Assembly (NCBI GenBank): GCA_002399735.1
Contig: DHEF01000014.1
Span: forward strand, 116,780-142,851
Direction: 5' to 3'
Length of the DNA: 26,072 nucleotides
Origin: Chitinophagaceae bacterium UBA4857
GTDB taxonomy: Bacteria > Bacteroidota > Bacteroidia > Chitinophagales > Chitinophagaceae
The notes below the pieces were generated by a model that saw only the letters and a list, made by a program, of their open reading frames with translations, searched no databases and was not told the DNA's origin. Below are positions 9,047 through 15,870 of the stretch, piece after piece. The translations under genes and the position numbers were made by a program. Each line of letters starts with the position of its first letter. Positions within the stretch are counted from its first letter, which is position 1.

Positions 9047-9054
9047 CAAAATTA
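9047..9054 (-). promoter_or_regulatory. Candidate -7 box for pruA
   Basis: The minus strand reads TAATTTTG here, an exact match to TAnnTTTG, about 40 bases before the pruA ATG. No clear TTTG or TTG element lies 17-23 bases upstream, so the call is tentative. An imperfect dyad (TAATTTTGGG...CCCCCAATTA) overlaps it. Confidence 0.35.
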
Positions 9055-9179
9055 CTTTAAATTAAATTTTAACCTGTTTTTGATGTAGATATAATTTTTG
9101 ATAACACTTTGCAATCTTTTAACCGATAGATAAAATAAAAATCAATTCAACACTTACGGTTGTACATTTCCAAATTATC

Positions 9180-9193
9180 TAATTAGCTAATTA
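9180..9193. other. 14-bp perfect palindrome over the prfB stop codon
   Basis: TAATTAGCTAATTA is a perfect palindrome that includes the prfB stop codon (9191-9193). It is AT-rich and has no strong stem, so it may be a weak transcription end or protein site, or chance. Confidence 0.35.
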
Positions 9194-10283
9194 ATCCTGG
9201 GTTTCCTTCTCACTCATCAAATACGCTTTTATAAAACCATCCAACTCTCCATCCATCACCGGTTGAACGTTACCTACTTCAAAATCGGTACGGTGATCTT
9301 TAATCATTTTGTAAGGATGAAAAACATAACTGCGTATCTGGCTGCCCCACTCTATCTTTTTCTTTTTACTATTCTCAGCATCTTTTACCGCCTGACGCCT
9401 GCGCAATTCTTCTTCGTACAAACGGCTTTTTAACATTTGCATAGCCAGCTCACGGTTGCCTAACTGGCTTCTATCCTGCTGACACACCACCACAATACCC
9501 GTTGGTATATGGGTTAGTTGCACCTTGGTTTCTACCTTGTTTACATTTTGTCCACCGGCACCACCACTTCGTGATGTTTCCATTTTTACATCTGCCGGAT
9601 TAATTTCAATGTTAATCGTATCGTCTACCAATGGGTACACAAACACCGATACAAACGAAGTATGTCTGCGGGCATTACTATCAAAAGGTGATATACGTAC
9701 TAAACGATGCACACCACTTTCGGCTTTTAAAAATCCGTAAGCAAAGTCGCCTTCAAACTGAAGTGTGGCCGTTTTTATACCGGCACCATCACCCCATTGC
9801 CAATCCATTTCGGTAATTTTCCAACCTTGTTTTTCGCCATACATACGGTACATACGGGCCAGCATTTCGGCCCAGTCCTGACTCTCGGTACCGCCTGCGC
9901 CTGAATTTATTTGTACAATGGCTGTTAACTCGTCCTCCGGTTCGTTTAATGTAGCTTTAAACTCGGTATCTTCCAACTGCACTAAAGCATTTTCGTACGC
10001 TTGTTTAGTTTCTTCTTCGGTAGCATCGCCACCTTTCCAAAACTCAAACAAAATGGCAAAGTCTTCCACAGATGTTTCGGCTGTGTTAAACAGTTTTACC
10101 CAGTACTCGTTTACCTTAATGGTTTTAAGAATTTCGGTGGCACGTTTGTTATCGTCCCAAAAACCCGGACTTAGTGAGAATTGTTTTTGTTCTTCTATTT
10201 TCGCTTCTTTATTAGCGACGTCAAAGAAACCTCCTTATCCCGGCAATGCGGGACCGCATATCCTGTAATTTTTCTATTGTCAT
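9191..10283 (-). CDS. prfB: Peptide chain release factor 2, with +1 programmed frameshift
   Basis: Release factor 2 recognises UGA and UAA stop codons and triggers peptide release. The first frame starts at the ATG at 10283 and runs 20 codons (MTIEKLQDMRSRIAGIRRFL) to an in-frame TGA at 10223-10221. The site reads AGGAGG-TTT-CTT-TGA-C, the classic autoregulatory frameshift: a Shine-Dalgarno-like AGGAGG three bases before CTT, then a +1 slip to read GAC. The second frame (from 10222) then runs 343 codons to 9191, giving 363 aa in total; E. coli RF2 has 365. The stop-reading SPF tripeptide is at about 198-200 and the catalytic GGQ at about 243-245 (SGGAGGQNVNKVET). Calling only the long frame from the ATG at 10069 would miss the first 71 residues. 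Confidence 0.95.
10220..10237 (-). promoter_or_regulatory. prfB programmed frameshift site
   Basis: On the minus strand: AGGAGG (10235 to 10230), spacer TTT, slippery CTT (10226 to 10224), stop TGA (10223 to 10221), then C. The arrangement is base for base that of the known RF2 feedback site. When RF2 is scarce the ribosome pauses at UGA and slips forward by one base, so the full protein is made. Confidence 0.95.
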
Positions 10284-10287
10284 GGCG

Positions 10288-10295
10288 CAAAGGTA
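10288..10295 (-). promoter_or_regulatory. Candidate -7 box of prfB, directly before the start codon
   Basis: The minus strand reads TACCTTTG followed by only four bases and the ATG. This is the same word as in the rpoB promoter. If it is used, transcription begins at or within a few bases of the ATG and the mRNA has almost no leader. No clear -33 element is seen. Confidence 0.4.
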
Positions 10296-10331
10296 GCAAC
10301 ATAATTAGACAATGAGGTAATTAGATAATGA

Positions 10332-10420
10332 GATAATTTTTATGTTACCAACAACATAGCCCTGATTGGGCTAACGTTGCGACGCTCCGTTCGGGGTTCT
10401 GTTCTTTGTGCATCATCGTG
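10332..10420 (-). repeat. Dispersed intergenic repeat, copy C
   Basis: Read on the minus strand: GATGATGCAC, GAACAGAAC, GAACGGAGCGTCGCAA, AGCCCAATCAGGGCT (a five-base stem with loop AATCA), then TTGGTAACATAAAAATTATC. GAACGGAGCGTCGCAA, CAATCAGGGCTATG and TGGTAACATAAAAA are identical in the copy at 20889-21026; GATGATGCAC and GAACAGAAC are identical in the copy between rpoB and rpoC. Confidence 0.75.
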
Positions 10421-10556
10421 CTGATGCATAGTGTTTAATTAATTACCTACAACTTTAGCTATAGGATAAAGGAAAATCATAACCGGCTTTAGCCAAATTA
10501 GAGAACAACTTTTACAATTTGATTTGCCTTTTGATTTTTTGTATTACAAGACTTTA

Positions 10557-10621
10557 AACCGTTAAAGCGGTTGGACATATTTTACAATACACTATAGCCC
10601 ACGGTTTAAACCGTGGGCTAT
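10557..10621. repeat. REP-like pair of palindromes
   Basis: A small dyad AACCG-TTAAAG-CGGTT (10557-10572) is followed by a perfect 28-bp palindrome (10594-10621) whose arm is ATAGCCCACGGTTT. From memory, dyads built on CCCACGGTTTAAACCGTGGG recur in Bacteroidota intergenic DNA and resemble REP elements handled by RAYT-type transposases; I cannot check copy number here. Confidence 0.6.
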
Positions 10622-10624
10622 GTA

Positions 10625-10656
10625 AATAAAAAAGGATGGACCGCAGTCCATCCTTT
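10625..10656 (-). terminator. Rho-independent terminator of the metal-uptake cluster
   Basis: On the minus strand, 22 bases after the lipoprotein stop, AAAGGATGGAC-TGCG-GTCCATCCTTT forms an 11-bp stem followed by TTTATTT. Position, direction and T-rich tail all fit a terminator for the cluster at 10679-14023. Confidence 0.85.
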
Positions 10657-10678
10657 AATGTTATACTTACATATTGTA

Positions 10679-11239
10679 TTAATGTACGTGTATTGGAAAA
10701 ATTAATTCTGCATCAGTGCTTGATTTGCTGCTGTTCACATCATCAGCTTCTGCTTTGTTGTCATTTTGATAGTGACGTAAAGTAATTTTCACCGTTCCTT
10801 CGCTATGGCCGGTAGTAGTCCATTTACTTTTTAAACCTAATGAAATACCATCTTCGTCTTTATCAAAATCTGAGAAAGTAATGGCACCACCGGTAACGGT
10901 AGCAGCATAATAAAAGCGGTGATGATCAGATTCGTGATCTTCAATATCATGTGTAAGGTCATGGCCATGAATATCCAATAACTCCATGGTTACATTATAC
11001 ACTGCGTTTTCGTCTAATGTAATTTCATCTACAACAGGTGCGTTACCACCGTCGCCATCTAAGTCTTTCCAGGTAAATGTTTGTACAGTGGTTGAGCCTA
11101 CTTTCGTAAACTTTAAATTTACTGTGCCAATTACTTCATGGTCATGCTCATGGTCATCATGATCTTTATCTTTTTTACAAGATGTAACTAAAACAGCTAA
11201 TAAACTAACAGCTAAAAATGATTTGAATAGAGTTTTCAT
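10679..11239 (-). CDS. His-rich lipoprotein, probable metal-binding partner of the TonB receptor
   Basis: A 186-aa exported lipoprotein. The signal sequence ends in the lipobox LAVLVTSC with Cys21, and is followed at once by an acidic histidine cluster KKDKDHDDHEHDHE. A second His/Asp-rich stretch is near 90-110 (HGHDLTHDIEDHESDHH). The body contains the segment DLDGDGGNAP and a C-terminal GTVKITLRH, which I recognise from a Bacteroidota lipoprotein family usually found beside TonB-dependent receptors. Spacing to the receptor gene is only 16 bp, so the two form an operon. The clusters suit capture of a divalent metal such as zinc at the cell surface or periplasm. That role is inferred; no biochemical assignment of the family is known to me. 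Confidence 0.85.
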   Translation of the reverse strand: MKTLFKSFLAVSLLAVLVTSCKKDKDHDDHEHDHEVIGTVNLKFTKVGSTTVQTFTWKDLDGDGGNAPVVDEITLDENAVYNVTMELLDIHGHDLTHDIEDHESDHHRFYYAATVTGGAITFSDFDKDEDGISLGLKSKWTTTGHSEGTVKITLRHYQNDNKAEADDVNSSKSSTDAELIFPIHVH

Positions 11240-11255
11240 GCTTTACTTTTTTCTT

Positions 11256-13592
11256 CTAATGTTTTAAAATTGATTGAAAGGGAACTTTAATCCGGAAATT
11301 AATATTGGTACCAGGTGCATCCGTATAATACCTGAAACTATTCAGGTAATCGCGGTAACTTTGGTTTAACAAGTTATACGCACCTACTCCAAAACCTACA
11401 GGTATTTTACCTATCATTACGGTTGTATTTGCCTGTACATTTACCAATGTGTAACCATCGGGTGGCAAAGCATAATCCTGTTTGCCATGTATGGCTTCAT
11501 TGGGCATACGTGTTTGTTTTAATACAGTCGGTACTTCTACGCTTAACTCGGTTTTAGAAAACCTACCCATATCCGGTAATTTATAGACTACCTCACCTGT
11601 AAAACGATGACCAGGCATACCAATTAACCAATCATCTATACTGCGGTTTTTAGCCCATAACAAAGCAGTTTTGCCTATTACTGTAAGTGACGGTAACAAC
11701 TGGTAACCGGCCGTAACATCTATACCTTGTAAAGTGGCATCTGTTTGCTGAAAAACAATTCTGGGAAAACTACCGCGTATGGTAATAACAGGATCATCGG
11801 GCCTTGGTTGCTGGTAAATAAAATCGTTTATCAGTTGGTGATAAAGACTAACATCAAAACTCCATTTACTTTCCGGATTATCCCAAACATAACCCAATGA
11901 CAAGTGTACCGACTTCTCTGTTTTCAGGTTAATATCACCTTGCTCGTATGTAGCCGATCCATGGTGTACACCATCTGTAAGCAACTCATTAACATGTGGC
12001 GCCCGGCTGCTAACACTAACACCGGCATTAAACTTGCCGCCATTATTAGCCAACTTGTAACCACCGTTAAGTGAACCAGCCATGGTACTAAAATTAAAAT
12101 CATGCGCTGTGGTATCACCTCCAAACATATAACGTTTGGTAGACAAGGTTTTGTAATCGTAGCGCAGACCGCCTTGTACATCCCATTGATGACGGCTCCA
12201 CTTTTCTATCCAATACAAGCCACCACTGTATGATTTATAATCCGGTATAAGGTAACGCCCCGTATACCAGTTATTTTGTTGTATGGCCGATGCCCCAATT
12301 ACTCCTTGCATATTTCGCCATGGCCGGTGTTCCCATGAAATATCTTCGGACAAGGTTAATACACCAAAAGTTAATTGAGGTTGGGTACTGGTGCTGTTTC
12401 TAATTACGTCATACTCTTTTCGTTTGTTAAACTGTGCCGCAAACTGAAAATTCCATCTGCTTAGGCCCGTTTTCACCGTTGATTTTAGTTTAAACAAATT
12501 ATGTTGTACTTCCTGTGAAGGACGTTCTATTTTATACGTTTTCTCGCCTAAAAAACCGGGATCAGGCTGTGATGCACCAATAGCATTTATTAGGTCGGTT
12601 ACATTACCAATATGTGCACCCTGAAAAATACCAACCTTGGTAAAAAACTGGCTGTAAAAAGCTTCTACATTATACTTTTCTTTTTTCCAGCCGGCCGTTA
12701 CCGAAAAGTTAGCCTCCTGATTACCTGTATTATTCAACCTATAATCCGGTGCTGTTACATTACCACCTTGTTTAAAAGTACCTTGTAAACGATAACTAAA
12801 TGCAGGTAAGTTTTTTAACTGCTGTTCAAACATACCCGACACTACATAGGCATTGTTATTAGTAAAGTACATACTATTAAACTCGGCATTATAACCGGGT
12901 GTATGGCGTAAGGCTTTAGGGTTAACCAAAATTACCCCGCCAATAGCATCGCTGCCATAACGCAGTTCATCCACACCTTTTATAATGGCTATGTTATCAG
13001 CGATAAAAGGATCTATTTCCAATGCATGTTCGTTGCCCCATTGTTGCCCTTCCTGGCGTACACCGTTATTAATAGTTAATATACGGCTGCTGTGCAAACC
13101 ATGTATCATAGGTTTGGCAATGTTGGAGCCGGTTTGTAATAAGGTTACACCATTTATACGACCTAAGGCATCTGCAATTGAAAGTCCTTTTACTTCATCT
13201 AACTGTGTACCCGATAATGTTTTTTTAAAGCTTCCTGTTGATACTCCTTTTTGGGTGATTACTACTACATCGCCTAATTCTTCACGGGCATGTGGTAAAA
13301 ATATATCCAGATGTTTATTTTTATCTACCTGAATAGTTTGCGTTACGGTTTCGCAACCGGCATGGCTAATAACTACCACATAAGTACCGGCACATAAATT
13401 AGTAAATACAAAATCGCCTTTTGTATCAGTAACAATTTGCCTGTTTAACTCACGGATAAATACAGCCGCTCCGGATAGCTTTTCTTTTGTATCCGCATCC
13501 TCTACATGTCCGCTAAAACGTAACGTACATTCCTGTGCCTGAGCTGCCATAAAAGACATAGCCCAAAAGGCAACTAATAATAGTAATCGCAA
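11256..13592 (-). CDS. TonB-dependent outer-membrane receptor, ZnuD-like (metal uptake)
   Basis: A 778-aa outer-membrane receptor. A signal peptide (LLLLVAFWAMSFMAAQA, cut after about residue 19) precedes a carboxypeptidase-regulatory-like domain (about 22-105), a plug domain (about 118-225, containing GLSIADALGRINGVTLLQ and RYGSDAIGGVILV) and a 22-strand-type barrel ending FRIKVPFQSILKH. The segments INNGVRQEGQQWGNEHALEI and LLTDGVHHGSATYEQGD are the kind seen in ZnuD-like zinc receptors. The His-rich lipoprotein downstream and the His/Cys protein upstream agree with metal uptake; zinc is the best guess and copper cannot be ruled out. The start must be TTG at 13592, because an in-frame TAA lies just upstream and no ATG gives a full signal peptide. 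Confidence 0.88.
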   Translation of the reverse strand: MRLLLLVAFWAMSFMAAQAQECTLRFSGHVEDADTKEKLSGAAVFIRELNRQIVTDTKGDFVFTNLCAGTYVVVISHAGCETVTQTIQVDKNKHLDIFLPHAREELGDVVVITQKGVSTGSFKKTLSGTQLDEVKGLSIADALGRINGVTLLQTGSNIAKPMIHGLHSSRILTINNGVRQEGQQWGNEHALEIDPFIADNIAIIKGVDELRYGSDAIGGVILVNPKALRHTPGYNAEFNSMYFTNNNAYVVSGMFEQQLKNLPAFSYRLQGTFKQGGNVTAPDYRLNNTGNQEANFSVTAGWKKEKYNVEAFYSQFFTKVGIFQGAHIGNVTDLINAIGASQPDPGFLGEKTYKIERPSQEVQHNLFKLKSTVKTGLSRWNFQFAAQFNKRKEYDVIRNSTSTQPQLTFGVLTLSEDISWEHRPWRNMQGVIGASAIQQNNWYTGRYLIPDYKSYSGGLYWIEKWSRHQWDVQGGLRYDYKTLSTKRYMFGGDTTAHDFNFSTMAGSLNGGYKLANNGGKFNAGVSVSSRAPHVNELLTDGVHHGSATYEQGDINLKTEKSVHLSLGYVWDNPESKWSFDVSLYHQLINDFIYQQPRPDDPVITIRGSFPRIVFQQTDATLQGIDVTAGYQLLPSLTVIGKTALLWAKNRSIDDWLIGMPGHRFTGEVVYKLPDMGRFSKTELSVEVPTVLKQTRMPNEAIHGKQDYALPPDGYTLVNVQANTTVMIGKIPVGFGVGAYNLLNQSYRDYLNSFRYYTDAPGTNINFRIKVPFQSILKH

Positions 13593-13672
13593 GGGAAATA
13601 AAATTTACCGCATAAAATAATAGAAACAGCACAACCATCCCCATGGTTACTTACTGTTTAATAAAACAAACT

Positions 13673-14023
13673 TTATGCAAGCTGAGGAGGGCCCCGTAAC
13701 GAGAAGTAATTATGCGGAGCAGAATGAATACGCACCGCAAAATGAACAGGTAGTGAATTTTCCGGTGTTGTAACAGTTGCAACTTTGTAAGGCGTTACAT
13801 TAATAAATGGCGCTAATGGTTCCAGGTTATTACACTCACAAAAAACAGGTATTTCGCATACCGTAGTTTGCTTGCCATGATCATGTTCCATTAAATCAGC
13901 AGTGCTTACTTCAATATGTGCTACAAATACTTCATGCAACAATGGTTTGGGTGTTACACCCAAAATAAACACTACCATTAAAACCCAGGCAGCCAAAAAT
14001 TGTATATATTTCGCTTTTTTCAA
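13673..14023 (-). CDS. Small exported His/Cys protein upstream of the receptor
   Basis: A 116-aa protein with one N-terminal hydrophobic segment (about residues 8-24), so it is exported or membrane-anchored. Beyond it lie candidate metal ligands: His30, His36, the pair His47-Asp-His49, and Cys56, Cys62 and Cys64 in VCEIPVFCEC. The C-terminus FSLRGPPQLA resembles the LRGPP ending of short Bacteroidota proteins found next to metal systems, but I cannot name the family. It is the first gene of the cluster, 80 bp before the TonB receptor. The start is TTG at 14023; no in-frame ATG exists before the hydrophobic segment. Function is inferred from context only. Confidence 0.7.
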   Translation of the reverse strand: MKKAKYIQFLAAWVLMVVFILGVTPKPLLHEVFVAHIEVSTADLMEHDHGKQTTVCEIPVFCECNNLEPLAPFINVTPYKVATVTTPENSLPVHFAVRIHSAPHNYFSLRGPPQLA

Positions 14024-14047
14024 AGTTGATACAACGTTGCAAAAATA
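14024..14047 (-). promoter_or_regulatory. Candidate promoter and dyad of the metal-uptake cluster
   Basis: The minus strand has TATTTTTG (14047 to 14040), an exact TAnnTTTG word 16 bases before the TTG start codon. Between them lies CAACGTTG, an 8-bp palindrome inside a longer imperfect dyad, which could be an operator for a metal-sensing repressor. There is no clear -33 element. Both calls are tentative. Confidence 0.35.
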
Positions 14048-14199
14048 GGGAAAATTAAAAAGTAAAAATTAAAAAGGTAAAATACTGCTATCAGAAAGGC
14101 TGTTTGCGTTAACCATTTTAACATTTACAATAGGACGTTGTTTAACAAATAATCTTGCTGTTAAAAACTATTAGCAATAAAAACACAACGACCTTGCCC

Positions 14200-14283
14200 C
14201 GGGCAGGGATAGCAGCGGTTACCCCGGTGAAGGTTGGTGCGGCTGGGCTGTGCCGGAGTAAAAGCGAATAGCCCGGCTGCCCG
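14200..14283. ncRNA. GC-rich structured intergenic element (Bacteroidota type)
   Basis: In an otherwise AT-rich divergent gap this 84-bp block is strongly GC-rich. Its ends pair: CGGGCAG (14200-14206) with CTGCCCG (14277-14283). Inside, GGTGCGGC (14236-14243) pairs over all eight bases, with G-U pairs, with GCTGTGCC (14247-14254) across a TGG loop. The words GGGATAGCAGCGGTTACCC and AGCGAATAGCCCGG resemble a structured intergenic sequence I remember as common in Bacteroidota (GATTGGAGTGGAAAxCC...GATAGC), possibly the Flavo-1 motif. I cannot tell which strand is transcribed. It lies 60 bp before the monooxygenase gene. Confidence 0.5.
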
Positions 14284-14343
14284 CATAAAAAAAATAATTT
14301 TTAGTAATGGCAACCTTTTTAAATACAAGATTGTTTTTACCAC

Positions 14344-15369
14344 ATGAATATTAAACTAAGTGTATTAGATCAAACGCCGATTAGAAAAAACGAAACTGCT
14401 GCCGACTCATTAGCCGAAAGTCTGGAGTTGGCCGCACTTACCGATAAATTGGGCTACACCCGTTATTGGTTATCAGAGCACCATAATACACTTACACTAG
14501 CCAATGCTGCGCCGGAGATTTTATTGGCACGTTTGGGTGCGGTTACACAAAATATTCGTTTAGGTTCGGGTGGCATTATGTTGCCTAATCACAGCAGTTT
14601 AAAAATGGCTGAAAACTTTAGGTTGCTGGAAGCGCTTTACCCTAACCGTATTGATATGGGCATTGGCCGTGCACCGGGTACCGACAGGGTTACAGCGCAA
14701 TTATTAAATCCTTCCAATACTTTTAATCCGCAGGAATATGTGCAGCAGTTAAAAGAATTGCAAGCTTATTTTACCAACGAACCCATTGCCGAAAATATGT
14801 TTGGTAAAATACGGGCTATACCTAATGTACCTACCCTGCCGGTAATGTGGGCTTTAACATCCAGCGGAGAAAGCGCCTACATAGCCGCACATTTTGGTAT
14901 GGGTTTATCGTACGCACAATTTATAAACCCTATTGGCGGAGTACAGGCTATACGCCTTTATGAGGAAAGGTTTGAACCTTCTCCACAACTGCAACAACCA
15001 ATAAGTAATGTGGGCATTTTTGCTTTTTGCAGCGAGAGTGAACAAAAGGTAGAGGAAGCGATTGCATTAATGCAATACCGTTTTTTAAGTTTTGAAAAAG
15101 GTGAGTTTGATAAAGCTTACAGTTATAACGATATTAAAGATTATGAATACACCGAAGGCGAAAAACAACGCCTGCTGTTTCATAAAAACCGATTTATTGC
15201 CGGTACGCCACAAACTATAAAACCACAGTTTGAGCAACTGGCCAGACAAATGGGCACCAACGAAATTGTGGTAGCTACTTTTTCTGATAGCCGCGAAGAC
15301 CGTTTAACCTCTTACGAGTTGTTAGCAGGTTTGTTTATTAACCCCACCAACGCATTAAGCGAGTTATAA
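14344..15369 (+). CDS. LLM-class flavin-dependent oxidoreductase (luciferase-like)
   Basis: A 341-aa TIM-barrel enzyme of the bacterial-luciferase-like superfamily, which uses reduced flavin (FMN or F420) to oxidise an organic substrate. The N-terminal LSVLDQTPIRKNETAADSL, the YWLSEHHNT segment near residue 43, and the barrel motifs IRLGSGGIMLPNHSSLKMAE and RIDMGIGRAPGTDR place it in the YhbW/MsnO8-like branch of the family. Length is typical. The ATG at 14344 lies just after the GC-rich element and is well placed. It is a single-gene unit, followed by 500 bp of repeats. The substrate cannot be inferred; members of this branch are often annotated only as alkane or thiol-related monooxygenases. 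Confidence 0.9.
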   Translation: MNIKLSVLDQTPIRKNETAADSLAESLELAALTDKLGYTRYWLSEHHNTLTLANAAPEILLARLGAVTQNIRLGSGGIMLPNHSSLKMAENFRLLEALYPNRIDMGIGRAPGTDRVTAQLLNPSNTFNPQEYVQQLKELQAYFTNEPIAENMFGKIRAIPNVPTLPVMWALTSSGESAYIAAHFGMGLSYAQFINPIGGVQAIRLYEERFEPSPQLQQPISNVGIFAFCSESEQKVEEAIALMQYRFLSFEKGEFDKAYSYNDIKDYEYTEGEKQRLLFHKNRFIAGTPQTIKPQFEQLARQMGTNEIVVATFSDSREDRLTSYELLAGLFINPTNALSEL

Positions 15370-15385
15370 TTTTTTAATCTGGGAC

Positions 15386-15490
15386 TGTCAGCTGTAGTGC
15401 TACTATCAGCTGCAGTTCCGGCTTTACGCTTGTAGTGGCCGGCCTACACACTTAGCCACCCGCCGGCCAGCTACAGCTGCAATCCGGCAG
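15386..15490. repeat. GC-rich hairpin flanked by short direct repeats
   Basis: TGTAG plus GGCCGGC (15431-15443) pairs with GCCGGCC plus CTACA (15462-15475), giving a strong stem with a bulged A. The stem is flanked by near-identical words CAGCTGCAGTTCCGGC (15407 onward) and CAGCTGCAATCCGGCA (15474 onward). It may end transcription of the preceding gene, but there is no T-run. Confidence 0.55.
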
Positions 15491-15541
15491 CCAATCATCA
15501 GTAGTAATGCTATTTAGCAAGTTGGCAAGTTTTTAACCACA

Positions 15542-15623
15542 GAGGTAAAGGAGTTTTTTTCCCGGAGTTAACGGAGTTTGTACAAAACATTTCTCTCCTC
15601 TGTGTCCCTCTGTGAAAAACCTC
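15542..15623 (+). repeat. Direct repeat, copy 1
   Basis: Begins GAGGTAAAGGAGTTTTTT, continues CGGAGTTAACGGAGTTTGTA and ends TGTCCCTCTGTGAAAAACCT. The copy at 15734-15809 is almost identical apart from a few small gaps. Each copy also contains inverted CAGAGG/CCTCTG words, so it can fold on itself. Confidence 0.85.
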
Positions 15624-15733
15624 CTTGCAACACTTTGGTAAAAACACAGCGTGAACCATTCCTTAACTCCTGATACAATCAGGACAAATTTATTAGGCAC
15701 ACGTCATCCTTCGGAAGACGTGCGCCAGATAGG

Positions 15734-15809
15734 GAGGTAAAGGAGTTTTTTCACGGAGTTAACGGAGTTTGTACATTTCTCTCCTCTGTGTCCCTCTGTG
15801 AAAAACCTC
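15734..15809 (+). repeat. Direct repeat, copy 2
   Basis: Second copy of the sequence at 15542-15623, about 110 bp further on and ending shortly before the sigma-factor gene. Elements built from ACCACAGAGG and CCTCTGTG words occur in many unrelated bacteria, so this is probably a spreading intergenic element. Confidence 0.85.
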
Positions 15810-15858
15810 TGCGAAACTCTGTGGTAAAACCCTGCTTTCAGCTTTCTCCCTTTTTCAC

Positions 15859-15866
15859 TATTTTTA
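15859..15866 (+). promoter_or_regulatory. Weak candidate -7 box of the sigma-factor operon
   Basis: TATTTTTA is one base away from TAnnTTTG and lies four bases before the TTG start, the same spacing as the box before prfB. The match is imperfect and no -33 word is clear. Confidence 0.25.
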
Positions 15867-15870
15867 CGTA

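Larger units (their letters stand above)
10284..10678. other. Gene-free region with repeats before prfB
   Basis: The 395 bp hold, in order, the prfB -7 candidate, an AT-rich run of ATTAGATAATG-type words (10300-10335), repeat copy C (10332-10420), a stretch of about 130 bp in which I see nothing (10421-10550), a REP-like pair of dyads (10557-10621) and the terminator of the lipoprotein gene (10625-10656). Confidence 0.6.
15370..15870. other. Repeat-rich gene-free region before the sigma factor
   Basis: The 501 bp contain no gene. They hold a GC-rich hairpin block (15386-15490), one TAGTAATGCT word (15502-15511), two direct copies of an 80-bp sequence (15542-15623 and 15734-15809), and between them a hairpin CACGTC-A-TCC-TTC-GGA-A-GACGTG (15700-15722). 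The end, 15859-15870, may be the sigma-factor promoter. Confidence 0.65.

Noticed and set aside
14161..14343. 60-codon minus-strand open frame
   Set aside because: It is produced by the GC-rich structured element; composition and content are not protein-like.
15542..15809. Possible CRISPR array
   Set aside because: Only two copies of about 80 bp with one unrelated spacer, and no cas genes nearby.
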